A stretch of 64,000 bases of DNA from Emergomyces orientalis (Eukaryota; Ascomycota; Eurotiomycetes; Onygenales; Ajellomycetaceae). Below, one piece after another: positions 21,289-33,114 of this stretch. Position 1 is the stretch's first letter. Each line of letters begins with the position of its first letter. The notes below the pieces were generated by a model. That model was given only the letters and a program-made list of their open reading frames with translations. It did no database searches and was not told the origin of the DNA. Both the position numbers and the translations under genes were made by a program. The stretch lies in NCBI GenBank assembly GCA_002110485.1, contig MOWL01000068.1, positions 620,001-684,000 on the forward strand, given 5' to 3'.

Positions 21289-22317
21289 ATGGCAGAATAC
21301 TGGAAATCCACCGTAAGTTGGCGTGCCCTGTGCCCCCCACCCCCTCCCTCAAAAGCTTCCCTTCCACCACGAGCGCAAGCAAAGCTAACGGAAGCAAACC
21401 CTACATTCCAGCCTAAATATTGGTGCAAGCACTGCAAAACCTACGTCCGCGACACAGCCTTCGAACGCACCCAGCACGAAGCTACAGGTAAACACCAGGG
21501 GAGTCTCAGACGGTATCTACGCGACATCCACCGCAACAGCGAGCGCGACGAGCGGGAAAATCAGAAAGCGAAGAATGAAGTAGAGCGGCTGAAGGGGGTT
21601 ATTTCTGGTTCGGCCAAGACTGGAGATCAGCAGTTTCCGCCATGGAAACGCGGGCCAGGTGCAGGTACAGGTGCGGGCCCAGCTACAGGTGCAAATGCAG
21701 AATCGAGCACAACTCTCTCTGTAAACGCGGAGCAGCGGAAGCGTCAACTGGCGCAGCTAGTGGAGTTGGGGGTTGCCATTCCGGAGGAATTTAGGCCGGA
21801 AATGGCACTGGCTGGGGATTGGAAAGTTATTGAGGAGACGGTAGGGAAGAAAAACGGGGCAGAGGCAGATGCTACGGCCGGGTTGAATGTTGGGGTCAGG
21901 AAGAGGAAGTTTGAAGGGCAGGAGGAGGAGGAAGCAGCTGGGGAGACGGTAATGAGGAAAGGGTGGGGGTCCACGACGCGGGAGTTCCCTGGTGGTAAGG
22001 AGCAGGAGGAGGATCTCGATGCGTTGTTGGAGATGATGGCGGAGTTGAAGAGGAAGAGGCGAGAGACGGAGACACCGGATGTTAAGACGGAGGTGAAAGA
22101 TGAGGTTGCGGTGAAGAAGGAGAGTCTGAGCGCGGATGGTAGAGATGTTCTTCCGGTTAAAAAGGAGGAAGGGGAGGATGGGTCAGCGATTGTGGGGGCC
22201 AAAGAGGAAGATAAACAGGGTGTATCGAGGTCGATTCCCGATGCGTTGAAAGAGGCAGCGGAAGACACCGTCCCCGCTGTGCTTTTCAAGAAGCGCAGAT
22301 CGAAGCATGCCAGGTGA
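21289..22317 (+). CDS. U1-type C2H2 zinc-finger protein, WBP4-like
   Basis: Exon 1 (21289-21312, MAEYWKST) and exon 2 (21412-22317) give 309 residues. The junction produces MAEYWKSTPKYWCKHCKTYV, which matches the matrin/U1 zinc finger of WBP4/FBP21 spliceosomal proteins. Ligands are Cys13, Cys16, His30 and His36 (FERTQHEATGKHQ). A basic coiled-coil segment follows (RRYLRDIHRNSERDERENQK), then a low-complexity Glu/Lys-rich tail with KxE sumoylation-like repeats and a C-terminal FKKRRSKHAR signal resembling a nuclear localisation sequence. No WW domain is seen, unlike animal WBP4. The 99-base intron has no in-frame stop, so unspliced RNA would encode 342 residues with a Pro-rich insert before the finger. 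Confidence 0.85.
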   Translation: MAEYWKSTVSWRALCPPPPPSKASLPPRAQAKLTEANPTFQPKYWCKHCKTYVRDTAFERTQHEATGKHQGSLRRYLRDIHRNSERDERENQKAKNEVERLKGVISGSAKTGDQQFPPWKRGPGAGTGAGPATGANAESSTTLSVNAEQRKRQLAQLVELGVAIPEEFRPEMALAGDWKVIEETVGKKNGAEADATAGLNVGVRKRKFEGQEEEEAAGETVMRKGWGSTTREFPGGKEQEEDLDALLEMMAELKRKRRETETPDVKTEVKDEVAVKKESLSADGRDVLPVKKEEGEDGSAIVGAKEEDKQGVSRSIPDALKEAAEDTVPAVLFKKRRSKHAR

Positions 22318-24149
22318 TTAATCGCCCACTACGCAACATTGTTAGGCGTATCACTATTTACTTGGATGAAATTGTCATCCCTCCCCGGGTCGAGCGCTCC
22401 AATACACCTTCGTGCAATACATCGGCAGAAATATCAGGCCCTAGGCATGAGGACATGTCTATAGCTGCTCAATCGCGCGTTCCCGGACTGTTTGACTCGA
22501 GACAAGCTCCAGTTATAACATGCAAAGCAACCCTCGGTCCTCAACTTCCTATTATACTAAACTAATCAGCGCTTCTGATACCATCGAACACTACCAAAAT
22601 GGTCCCCTACTACATACAAAACAGGACTCCTACCCGGAAAATGGCCTGCTAAAGCAAACCCGCAAGCAAGCCCGTCTTCCAGGAATCACAACCACGCATC
22701 TGCGAATGGATCCATAGAAATTTTTTAACGAGGCTTCATCAATGTGCAATGCCTTGAACTTACTCCTTAGCAGCTCGCACCAGTGCATGACCAATGTACT
22801 CTTAAAGCGTCACCATCTGTCACCTATAGGCAAGATATATAGAATTAATTGAAAATTGTAACCAATATTTGAATATCTAACCGGTTGATCGTTGTAATTG
22901 AAGAGCCGTTGAGATAATTCGAATTGGATATTGAATCATAAAAGCAGTTCCACCCACCGCAGAACAAAATTCATTAATTCATTAATTCCCGCCCAACCAA
23001 CCCACTATCAATTAAACCATATATTAAGACTCGTACCCATCCAGATATGTAATACAGCCGTTGTTGTCCATCTCCCGCCTCTCTTCCCAGCATCTAGTTT
23101 ATCAACCTCTTGTCTTTCTGCCTTGGCGTTGATTGCCACTTGATTTCTTTTTTTTTTTTTTGGTGCTCGAAGGCCAGCTAACTTAGTTGCTGTATCCATC
23201 TGCTGCCATTTAATGCCCATCGCCCGCCTTAACTCACAGCCACCACCGTCGTCGCTCTAGCAGAATATCCCACTGTGGGCACAATCAGACTTCTGTGGTC
23301 GAAGGAAGCTCTCGGCTGGCTCGCTTTCTTCTTCGCTTATCTAGGCCCTTTTTTACCCCCAGGTACGTTGGTCCATAGACGAGAGGGCTGCTATGACTTG
23401 GCTTCTCGCTTGAACTGCCCACCCCCCTCTGCCCTTCCAATCTCCAGGCCCCAATCAGTTCCATCACCGGCGTATCCCTTTTCCCTTCCTTCATTGTCCC
23501 TCCTCTCTGCTATCCTTACATAGGGGCTGTCGGGTTACTGGTTGTCCTTTGGTTGCTGCTCTTTTGCTGCCCTTTTTATCATGCCGACGCTGCTCGGTCG
23601 CTGCGGGCCAGACGCGTTTTCTCACCTTTCGCGACCGAGCGATTGGTTTGCGCCCATGGCTACATCTTGCGGATGATCTTACTGATGGGTGCTCCAATTC
23701 GGACCCTGGATGATATCCCTTCCCTTTGCTTCATGGCTCGTTGGTCTTTACGTGTATGGATTACTTCCCACAGCGAACCTGATTGCGATCAAATCTTCTA
23801 CAGTCTCAAAAACAGCTTCTGGCAGCTTCAACCCCCCAGCATCAAAACTCTTTCTTATCAGATACTATTATCGTAGATTCATGTCGCGTTATATTGCTCT
23901 AACTAACAGATCGGGCTGCAATGTTGGAGCCTCAGATCCCATACGCTACAAGTTAATCGGATTTCGATGACTGAGCCATCTTTTTCCCCGTCTCGATTGC
24001 CATCCGTTCGCGCCTCCTCTGTCAGGTGATTACGGTGTACAGCCCGATAACTGCCCTATAGGTTCTTGCGATCGCATCCATAGCGACTAGACGTACGGTT
24101 CGGCATCTCTACGGCAAGACGGTGTTGTAGGGACGCGGGTTGGGGAAAA
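22318..24149. other. Long leader/promoter region upstream of the Zn2Cys6 gene
   Basis: 1.8 kb without a convincing gene. From about 23.1 kb onward the plus strand is pyrimidine-rich (C/T runs, a T run near 23150-23160), typical of long fungal 5' leaders. Several short ATG-initiated frames could act as upstream ORFs. None has a recognisable product. Confidence 0.5.
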
Positions 24150-26474
24150 ATGTCGGAGACAGCGCCGCCGCCAGCAGGGACGTCGACAACAGACTCGGCT
24201 CTGCAAAATGAAACAGAACCATCGCCAAATCATCATAACCCAGCTGTCGCAGTATCGACGTCTTCTACCCTGAGCCAAAATGTCACACCTCCCTCGAATC
24301 CGCTCGCCAACTCCTCGCCCTCAATCCAGCCACCACAGGCACAACCTGCAGCACAACAGTCACCTCAACAGCAGCACCTATCGCAGCATATGGATCCAGT
24401 GCACCAGCTTCAGCATTATCAGCCTCCATCGTCGAATTCGCAGGCGACAATGAACCGAAACCAATTGAACCTACCTCCAATTCAATCAATCGAAAGCCAT
24501 CCACAAAGTCTGCAAATTCCACAGGCGCATCCGCAAGCACCCATCGTCTCTTCTGCGATTAATAATCCAATGAACATGCCTCCACCCAATATCCCCCAAT
24601 ATTATACCATGGCTGGAACCATTCCCAGCCCCGATCCGTATCCAATGGTGGGTGAACCAAATCGTGGATTGTCTAGTGGACGGCACAAAAAGGAAGTAAA
24701 GCGACGGACGAAAACGGGTTGCCTTACCTGCCGAAAACGCAGAATAAAGGTAAGAAGATCATTTAATTAACAGCATAATTCTGCACCAAAGATTGCGTTG
24801 TAAGATAAGTGAAGAGAGTAGTGTTGCTGCAGGGCCAAAAAAAAAAAAAAAAAAAAAATTTCTTTTTGTCCCCCCGCATTATGACTGCATGAATTCGCTT
24901 AGACCATCGCTTAACAAAAGCTACATCACTCTCCCCTCATTGCTTTGTTTTGTGTCGAGAGCTTCGAACCTCCTTTAGCGAAAGCTCATATTCACTAGAC
25001 ACACTGTTCTTCTTTTACTCCCAGTCATCGTCCTGACACTCTGTCCTGTTGCTCTGTGAATCTCTCACCGCGCGTTCTCATCTACCCCTCTCTACAGTTA
25101 CTCCTCGCTAACTGAAGCTCGCTCTCCCCTTCACCGTATACAGTGTGATGAGAGACATCCCGTTTGCAGGAATTGCGAAAAAAGCAAGCGTGATTGCCTT
25201 GGGTACGACCCGGTGTTCAGACCGCAGCCAGGCCCCTCAGCTCTGCAGCCTGCCCCCTCTCAACCATCGCTATTAGTATCTCCCCAAGGCAACCCCTCGT
25301 ATATCAGTGCTCAGAGCTCCCTAGCAGGAGGGCAGTCCTTTGCGCATCCGCCCTTGCCGACAACAAGCCCATCATCTTCTCCTTCAGCTCATCAGTTCGA
25401 TTACGGAACCGCAATTGACCCAGCCTTGGAAGGAGTCACCTCACCAAATACCGCTACTCATAATACCAGCGAAGGGGATCAAACACCAGCTTCAATCATG
25501 TATGGAGCTGAGAACCTAGAATGTAATGTCTCCTCAAGTTCCACCCAATTTATCCTCTTGTGCTAATTCTCGTTCTCCATACAGTAAAACCTGTGAAGGT
25601 TGTAGATCTCCTTTCCGTTCGCGGGCATCTCTCTCCACCGCCACCAGAAATCACAACAATCCCTGCACCGCGAATTGAGGAAATCAAATTAGTATATATC
25701 TCGTATGCGGTTGCTATTGACAAATTCCTCGAATGCAACTGGTTCGAAACAAAAGGAATGGTCCATCTCCTGGCAAACCCCCGTCTCTCATCATACTACT
25801 CCGCCCTCCTAGATGGCTTCAACGACCGCAATATCCACGACCCCGCCGTTCTGGCGCGTGTTGAGAGTCTCGAGGCCTCTGTTATCTGGGAAACATTAAC
25901 ATTAACTCGCGTCGCTCGTTCCAAAGAACCAGACACGAACGGAAATGGTACCGGTACCAATACCACCGATGTCGAACTCCTGTACGCCGTGAAACGACTA
26001 GCTGTTTTCGAAGCCCTCATCACCGGCTCACTCCTTGATACAAACCCGGTTAGTCTGGACAGTTACCCGGAGTGCGACCCGGCCCACAGACTCCCTGGCA
26101 TCGGCAACCAGATAAAAGCCCGCGAAATCGATTTCTGGGAGTCCGTCGGCCGCTATCTCACCATCTCCCAAGACGACCTAGATGCACCGAAACGAAAAGA
26201 GGCAGCCTTGACGACATGTCGCGGGCTGTTGGATACTTTTGAGAACCGCGATGTCATCTATTCCATCGTCATTGTGCGGCACATTGCTAAATTCCAGCCG
26301 CGAAAGCTGAAGCAGACGACTGCCAGCACGGATGAGAAGGATGCCGCGGCAAAGTTGTATGTTGCTGTTAGGTTCCTGGAGGATGAGAGTCATGGTAAAG
26401 GGACAAATCAGGTTATCAAACGGCTGTGCGGAATGGTTGTTAAGTATTGGGAGGATTCGCAGGGGATTTCATAA
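24150..26474 (+). CDS. Zn2Cys6 binuclear cluster transcription factor
   Basis: Three exons (24150-24749, 25144-25522, 25585-26474) give 622 residues. The first 175 are Gln/Pro/Ser/Asn-rich. The zinc cluster is Cys191-x2-Cys194-x6-Cys201-x6-Cys208-x2-Cys211-x6-Cys218 (TGCLTCRKRRIK then CDERHPVCRNCEKSKRDC). A basic stretch precedes it (RHKKEVKRRTK). A second Pro/Ser-rich linker leads to an alpha-helical C-terminal domain (LVYISYAVAIDKFLECNWF ... LSSYYSALLDGF) like fungal TF regulatory domains. Intron 1 is 394 bases, long for this window, contains a 22-base A run, and splits the cluster exactly before Cys201. Target genes cannot be inferred. A developmental regulator would fit the long leader, but that is speculation. 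Confidence 0.9.
24837..24858. repeat. A22 homopolymer in intron 1 of the Zn2Cys6 gene
   Basis: Twenty-two consecutive A on the plus strand inside the 394-base intron. Confidence 0.95.
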
Positions 26475-27681
26475 CTAATTATGATTTCTAAGTTAATTAT
26501 ACGAAATGGGCTATTCTGTTATTCCATCTTTTCTTTCATCTTTCTCTTTCTTACTTTGCCTTTGTTCTAAGTGAATGATGGCTGCGATATACTTATTTTC
26601 TTTATCAGGTACATTTTTTTCCACCTAATACCTACTGCCTTATATCACTTATTTATTTATACTATTATAAGTCCTGTATAACAAAAATAGTTGTTAACAC
26701 GAATGTCAAAGTGGAGAGTGTTTGATTTTGATTTTTTTATCTCTTTACTCCCTCCTCTCTGTTTCTTTTTGCTACCTGTAAATATCTCTTCCCATGCAAC
26801 CGCTTTCTCATATTTCTCGTTCTGAGAATTTCTCCATTGTTTGGCTCCATCTTCTGTCTTGTTCTCTTCCTCATATTGTCCGTTTCTACTTTTGGTTCAG
26901 TTAATGATCTTGAGACCAGCAACGCCAGCAAGATTGACCTGAATTTTATCTTGAGAATGAATAAAAAATGGAAAGGCCGTACCGGGCTGGAGCTGGTGCT
27001 GCTACCGTTTTATCTTCTGCACTGCCACTTCATTTTCCAAATATTCTAATTTTGGCCTACTGCAAATGGGTGAACGTACTGGTCTAGTGGGATATATTTA
27101 ATGCCTTAGCTGCAGCCTGTGTATGTAGGAGAATTATTCCGAGCATCGAGTACGATGTCTTTGTGTATGTGTTGAGAGCAACGGCCAGCCTTTGTTCCCC
27201 TCTGGTTTAGGTTTCAGAAAGATAAGAAGGAAGATAAGAAACTGGTTAAGATGTATGGGCATTCTAGTTAAAATTCAACCGGCACTGCACATGGACATTG
27301 TACTCTACATATCGAGTACATAGATCAGGTGAATGCATATGCATTACGCGCTCAACAGGTAGCCCATGCATGTGGTGTACCTTGGAACAAGGACGTCCTC
27401 TTGCATATCTAGATATAAATTATTAATATATAGACAAAGGCGTGTAGATGATAAAGGAAATAATATAAACCCGTATTTCCTCCCTTTCTCGCATGACGAA
27501 GCCGCCCTGATATCTATTTGAGGATTTGCTTTTTGGCTCCCTTCTCCCCTTTTATTTATAGCCATATATTTAACTAGGCATATGGATACTCCAACACTTA
27601 TGAGTGTTCCCCAAAACGAAAAAGAAAAATGTGAAAGAGATAAGTAAACCCCCCAAATAAAATCTGGTCGAGAAAGTTAAT
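26475..27681. other. Convergent region between the Zn2Cys6 gene and 2-hydroxyacid dehydrogenase
   Basis: 1.2 kb, AT-rich. Only short random frames are seen and no motif I can name. Confidence 0.5.
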
Positions 27682-29325
27682 TCACGATACAGGAGACAAC
27701 TCAGCCTGCTCGGGAACGGGAGATTTCAACTTTCCTGTCTCTATTGCCCGGCGCACATTGTCGATCGCCCATTCTTCCATGGCTGTTTGTGTCTATTCAG
27801 GATAGTTGGGTCAGTAACCGCGGTCTCTCGTGTGGTCTGGAATTACATTACCTCAACAGTGTAAGTGCCCATATGCGGTACAAGCATGACATTGGGGTTG
27901 CGCAAGAGGCCCGGGTGCACATTGGGCTCGTCTTCGAACACATCTAGGCCGACGGAGAGTACTTTGCCACTGTCCAGCGCTTGGACCATGGCGTCTTCAT
28001 CGATGACAGCGCCGCGGGCTGTGTTTACGACGACGACGCCTTGTTTCATCTTGGCGAATTCGGCGTGGCTGATTATGTGGCGGGTGTGTTTCTGTCAAAA
28101 CATGAGCAAGAAGCAAAAGAAGAAAATAACTAGAGAGAGGTGTGTGCAGCAAAGGGGGGTTGCAAAAATTGGTAGATATTGTTGAGGAAGAATTGCGGTG
28201 CAAGGGGCTTGCTGCAATCCAACCAACAAGAGAGGAGAAGAAAAGAAAAAAAAACTCACATTCAATGGTAAATTCAAGCTAATCACATCACTCCTTCCCA
28301 ATAATTCATCAAAGGAGACGTACTCCGCGCCGCCGGCTAGCTCATCGGCCAACTTTCTCCGGTTATGGTAAATAATCTTCATTCCGAAGGCTTCAGCCTT
28401 TTTTTTCAGATTCCGACCGATTCCCCCCATTCCTAGGATTCCAAGGACTTTTCCTTGCGGATCATGGCCCAGCTTGGGAGCTGGTTGGCCTTTCCATTTT
28501 CCTTCTCGCAAAGCCAGCATGCTTGTGTTAAAGTTGCGCAGAGCGCCAATGATCAGAAACATGTTTACATCTGCGGTTGCGTCGTCGACGGCTGTTGGAA
28601 CATTCGAAACCAACAAAGGTGGCGAACGTGCGCTACAGGCGTGAACGTCGATTTGGTCATATCCAGCTCCTGAGAGACGTTGTCAATATAGTATGTCCCG
28701 AGTGACTAAGGGGAGGGAGGATAAAGGGGTTTGAGATAGCCACTATTTTATGGGAAACATGTACGCATATGGCTAATAATGATAAAGACGCAGAACCCAC
28801 CGCAATGCGCAAGATATCTAAGCGATTTCGGCAGCACGTTGACCAATTCTTCATCGACGAGGCCCGTGATGCTCGACGACCCAAAAGTCCGATAAGCCAC
28901 AAGGATGCCATCGAGTTTGCCGCTCAGGCATTCCTGGATGAATTCTTCCCGATTGGTGGCCTTGGTTTCGACGAGCTCTGCAATATTTGCCAAACTTGCC
29001 CAAGTCGAATGGGCGCTTTGCAGAGATAAACAAGTAAACAAATCAGTATAGCCCTAAAGAAGCATATACGGCGACATGTAATACGGGGGGGAAATCCCGT
29101 CGTATCAAAAAAAGGGAACGGATTCGACAAGGGGAAGGACAAATGAGGAACAATGGCGCCGCGATTAAGGTAGAGTATACCATGAACATGTCTAGCAACG
29201 CAATTCGGTGCAAATGTGGAGATAGATATCGCCAATCGTGCATCGTGAGAAGGAGGGATGGAGCGCAAGACTCACTGGTCTATCTCGCCCAGAAGCAGTG
29301 CCCTAGGTTTGTTGCTGGAACCCAT
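27682..29325 (-). CDS. D-isomer-specific 2-hydroxyacid dehydrogenase
   Basis: NAD(P)-dependent oxidoreductase interconverting 2-hydroxy and 2-keto acids. Glyoxylate/hydroxypyruvate or mandelate-type substrates are likely, but the substrate is not readable. Five minus-strand exons (29325-29276, 29015-28801, 28669-28260, 28091-27852, 27792-27682) give 341 residues. The Rossmann motif GILGMGGIG is followed by YHNRRK, where basic residues after the beta-strand suggest NADPH. The catalytic triad is Arg250 (VNTARGAVID), Glu279 (DVFEDEP) and His297 (VPHMGT). Junctions restore HCGAGYDQIDV and LPLNKHTRHIISHAEF, both family motifs. Exon 1 (MGSSNKPRALLLGEID) is short and followed by a 260-base intron, so it is the least certain exon. 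Confidence 0.9.
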
Positions 29326-30468
29326 AATGACAGATTGAGTAATTGGCTTTTTTTTTCTACCTTATATTAGTTAGTAATTGCCTATCGCTGTATAGTTATG
29401 TTGATGATGTGGAAGAAAAGAGAAAATAACGCACTGCTCTTTTAACTACGGAAGCTGGACTGGGTTCGGCGTGTGGATCTGCAGCCGGTGACGGCGCCGG
29501 CAACTATAGATGGGCGGCCTGAATAACCGAACTGAAACGGGAATTGGTGGAATTGGGCTGCGTTTGGTACAATGTACTGTACATGCACAAGTAAAAAAGA
29601 TGTCGGGGAGAGGGCGGCTTTAAAGTATTCTTATAAACTTTATATACAATGTGATAAGGTGTCTATTGGCTCCATTGAAAGATCGGGCGGCTGGGGAGAA
29701 ATATAGTACTAGTAGTATATATAAGCAAAACATCAAAAAGGCCGCGTTTTTTTTTTTTTTTTTCTTCTTTTTTTTCAGAAGGTCTTCCGCCTTAGTTAAT
29801 TATCTGTCGGAGAAGGTGGATATAATGGCTGACCGGAAAATCGATTGGGAAAAGACAGCATCGTATAAATATCTAGCCCAAAGTTGCGCCTATTCATATG
29901 GGCCGTTCTCTACGGAGTAGATATCCAGCATTCCCCACATGGAGGATAAGAGCGGAATGGGATGGCAATGCCATGCAGTGGTCGGTTAAGATATCGATTA
30001 TGAACAGGATTCTGCTGGCGGATCAAATCTGGAATCCTATTACGTACATTTTCTATAAATTCTCATCAGTATGCACCGTCCAGTTAATATATAGTATATA
30101 TATATATATATTCAAAGATGACGTGGTTACTGCGAGATAGTGCGGGGGAAACACTCGGCCGAGCATGGGAGAATCTTTACTCACATTGCGAGTGGAGATG
30201 GGGTGGAAAGGGATGGATATATTATTGCCCTGATGTAATTTCAAATTACGGGCAGAATTTTGTTTGGCATGGTAATATAAAATGGAGAGACCTCTCCGGT
30301 TAGTTCAGTATCCCGAATTAATCCAAGCGACCCCAAAGGAAAATACACAAAAACCCATTTTTAGTCGCCTGCCAATCCCATCGTCTTTACTCGGTAAAGT
30401 GCAAAAGACCAAAAAGAAAACAAGGAGTCAAAAAGAAAATGTCCATTTCAAATACATAATCAATTCAT
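29326..30468. other. Intergenic region with an AT microsatellite
   Basis: 1.1 kb between the dehydrogenase start and the CWF19 stop. It contains a T run near 29746-29763 and a (TA)n tract near 30090-30110. I see no gene. Confidence 0.5.
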
Positions 30469-32785
30469 TTACCCCTCCGCCAACACCCTTGTCCAATCAA
30501 ACTTCCTCCACCGTTTCTTAAACCCATCAACCCTCCCATCAATTCCCTTATGCCACCGTCCTTGCCGCTTAATTACATCTGGCTCTAGATCTAACATGCC
30601 CCCTATGACCTCCCTTGCAAACAAATCCCCACGCGGCCACCGATTGGCATCCTCGACAATATGCCCTAGCCCGCCATCCAGCTCAAACCACACATGAAAA
30701 TACGGCATCTCCTTCGCGATGGTGCGGCGGAACGCTAATTTCCCCATTCCCGCACGTGCCTGAGCTAGGGTGTCGATCAACTTCTTATGCTGCGTCCACT
30801 CCTCGTCCGCCGCGAGGATGGCTTCCTTGAAAAAAGCTGGGGAGGTCTCGCCAAGGCTGTATGGGAGAGGAATTACTTCCATAGCGGCGTGGCGGTGGCG
30901 TTGCGGCTGTGCTGCGTTCTCGTAGAAGATTACATCCCTTCCCTGATCGTGATACATGCGCGTCAGGCTTTTCATGAAGTTTCGGATCTCTTCCCACTCA
31001 TCGTCGTCGCATTCGAGGAGGTTGCTCCGATGTTGGATAGGGACGATGCAGGCACTCCCTTCGCTGAGCTCCGGCTCTGTGGAAAGAGTGAGATATACTC
31101 TAGTCGCTAATGACACTATAGGGGCGATGGGAGGCGTTTCCGTGTCTTCTCGGTAGCAGAGTGGGCAGCTATCGAGTATGCGGTTCATCTTTTGGAACTC
31201 GTTTATCGCTGTATTTTTGAGGTTGATTTCTGATTTTTGTACACGCTTAGCGAGCTTCGCAGCATTTTCGTCCATATATTCAAGGTCATTCTAGAAAGTA
31301 AAGAGCGAGAGGGTTAGACTCATATATCAGTTTTATAGAAGGAGTCGTGAGTGATGACAAAATACCCACATCGAACTTTGCATCTTTAGCAATCCTCTCC
31401 GCAAACCGCTGTCCTTCCCCTCCGGCCTGGCCACGAGTCCTACGTTCCTCTCGCACCATATCCTCAATGGACATATCCTCATTTTCCTGCACTTGACCTC
31501 TCTCCTTTCCTCTCTTATTCTCCACTGGCCTAACTTCTGGCCTTTCACCTCCGGCGAGCAGCCTATTTTCCATAACACCAAGGACTACCACATCAGGGGC
31601 TCTTCGATTCGCCATAGCTTCCACTGCAGCATTGTATTCTGCCTCTAGTTCTGCCTCATTCGGCGCCTTCCGTAACCTTGCTTTCATCATCTGCGCCTTG
31701 AGCCTATTTAGATCTGTAGAATCGGGCTGTTTCGTCTGCTGTGCAACTATGGGTTTGGCTTCAACGGGTTGCCCTGGGTGCAATTGCAAATCACTTGGTT
31801 CCTCCTCCTTGCGGACATCTCTTTCCGCTCTCTCCCTCAGACCTCTCTCGAGTTTTCTCTCTTGGTAAAGTTCTCCACTAGGTTTTTCCTTGCCAACATA
31901 GCCTATACCGTAAATCTGTCTCCTATCCAGCTCAATTTCTTCCTCCCTCGCATCATCGAAAGAACGCAGGTCCCCAAACCGCTCAATAGCAACATCCTCA
32001 ATATTAACCCCCGTTTCTTTTGCCTGTCTATATACAGCTTTCAATTTCGTCATCCGCCATTGAGAACCAGCATCACCAAAAGTATAATCCACCTCATGTT
32101 TAACCGGCTCCTCCATCCCCTTTTTGTCGGGTTCAGGCTCCTCCTCTTCATGAATATCATGTAAATGACGATTAAGCTCCCTCTCATGTAATTTAAGCTC
32201 AAAATCCGCCTGAAGCATCCGCGTCGTAGGGGGTTCTTGCTGTTTAGGGTTCGGCCTTTGAACATAATCTATATCCAGTGCGGAGGGAGCTTCCATCCAT
32301 GAATCGCGCTGTAGTCCTGTATGCTCTTCTTTATGAATTGGCGGCGGAGTTACATTTGGTGCTGTAAGGTCAGGTTCTTCAACCTTCCCACTCTCCTCGT
32401 GCCTAGACCTGCGCTTATGCGAACGCTCGCGATTTTGATCGCCGTTGCTGCTGGAATGGCGGGAGCGTTTGTGTCTGTGTCTATCCTCGTCTTCGTTTTG
32501 GGAACTGCCATGTCGGGATGAGTGATGGCGGCGGCTGTGGTGGCGGCTGTGGTGATTGGAGGGGTGGCTATCTCTATCTCTATCTCTTTCTCGATCTCCA
32601 TCCTTGTCCTTCTCCCTGTCTTTATCTCTGTCTTTGTCTCTGGGTCTGTGTCTGTCACGCTCGCGGTCGCGGTCGGGGTCCCGGCCCAGATCCCGATCTT
32701 TCTCTCGACGCTTTTCCTTGCTTTTCTCACGCTCCCTTTCCTTCTGACTTGCAGCCAGCTCCTTTTCGAAATCATCCAAAGTCAT
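30469..32785 (-). CDS. CWF19: Pre-mRNA splicing factor Cwf19 (CwfJ family)
   Basis: Spliceosome-associated protein related to S. pombe Cwf19 and human CWF19L2, acting in late splicing and lariat handling. Exon 1 (32785-31370) and exon 2 (31290-30469) join across a 79-base intron (GTGGGT to TAG) and give 745 residues. The N terminus starts MTLDDFEKELAASQKERE and continues into a long Arg/Asp/Glu/His low-complexity region. A middle Cwf19 region has YTFGDAGSQWRMTKLKAVYRQA. The C-terminal CwfJ domains have SCPLCYRED, VPIQHRSNLLECDDDEWEEI, FYENAAQPQRHRHAAMEVIP and PYFHVWFELDGGLGHIVE. The frame is open upstream of the ATG at 32785 but has no earlier ATG in the same exon. Confidence 0.94.
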
Positions 32786-33114
32786 GTCTTCCGATTTCCT
32801 TCTCTCTGATTGGCCCAGGTAGTGGGTTGGTTGGTATTTCGAACTTTCGGACGAGGTTCGTTCCTCACAGCACAAAAGCGACTGGTTGGTTTATTTCAGC
32901 TTCCAAGCATGACGTTGTTCCATTTTTTGTTCTGGCCCAATCCAATTTCTCCTCGCAATAAAAAACACAAGCACACCCTCTTTTTTCTCCGTTATTAGAA
33001 CCACCAACGCCCAATATTTACTTCAGCCAGTATAAATTGAATATCATTACACTGCCACTCTACTCTGCTTATATACCACCATCAATAATTTACTGAGGAG
33101 AGACCGCGACAAAC
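32786..33114. promoter_or_regulatory. Divergent promoter region CWF19 / NPA3
   Basis: 329 bases shared by two divergent genes. No RTCACRTG site is present here, unlike other divergent promoters in the window. Confidence 0.45.

Noticed and set aside
21744..22289. 181-codon minus-strand Ser-rich frame
   Set aside because: Antisense to the Glu/Lys-rich tail of the zinc-finger gene; composition follows directly from the sense codons.
32518..32961. Plus-strand frames rich in Leu/Ser/Val opposite CWF19
   Set aside because: They are antisense shadows of the Arg/Asp-rich N terminus of CWF19.
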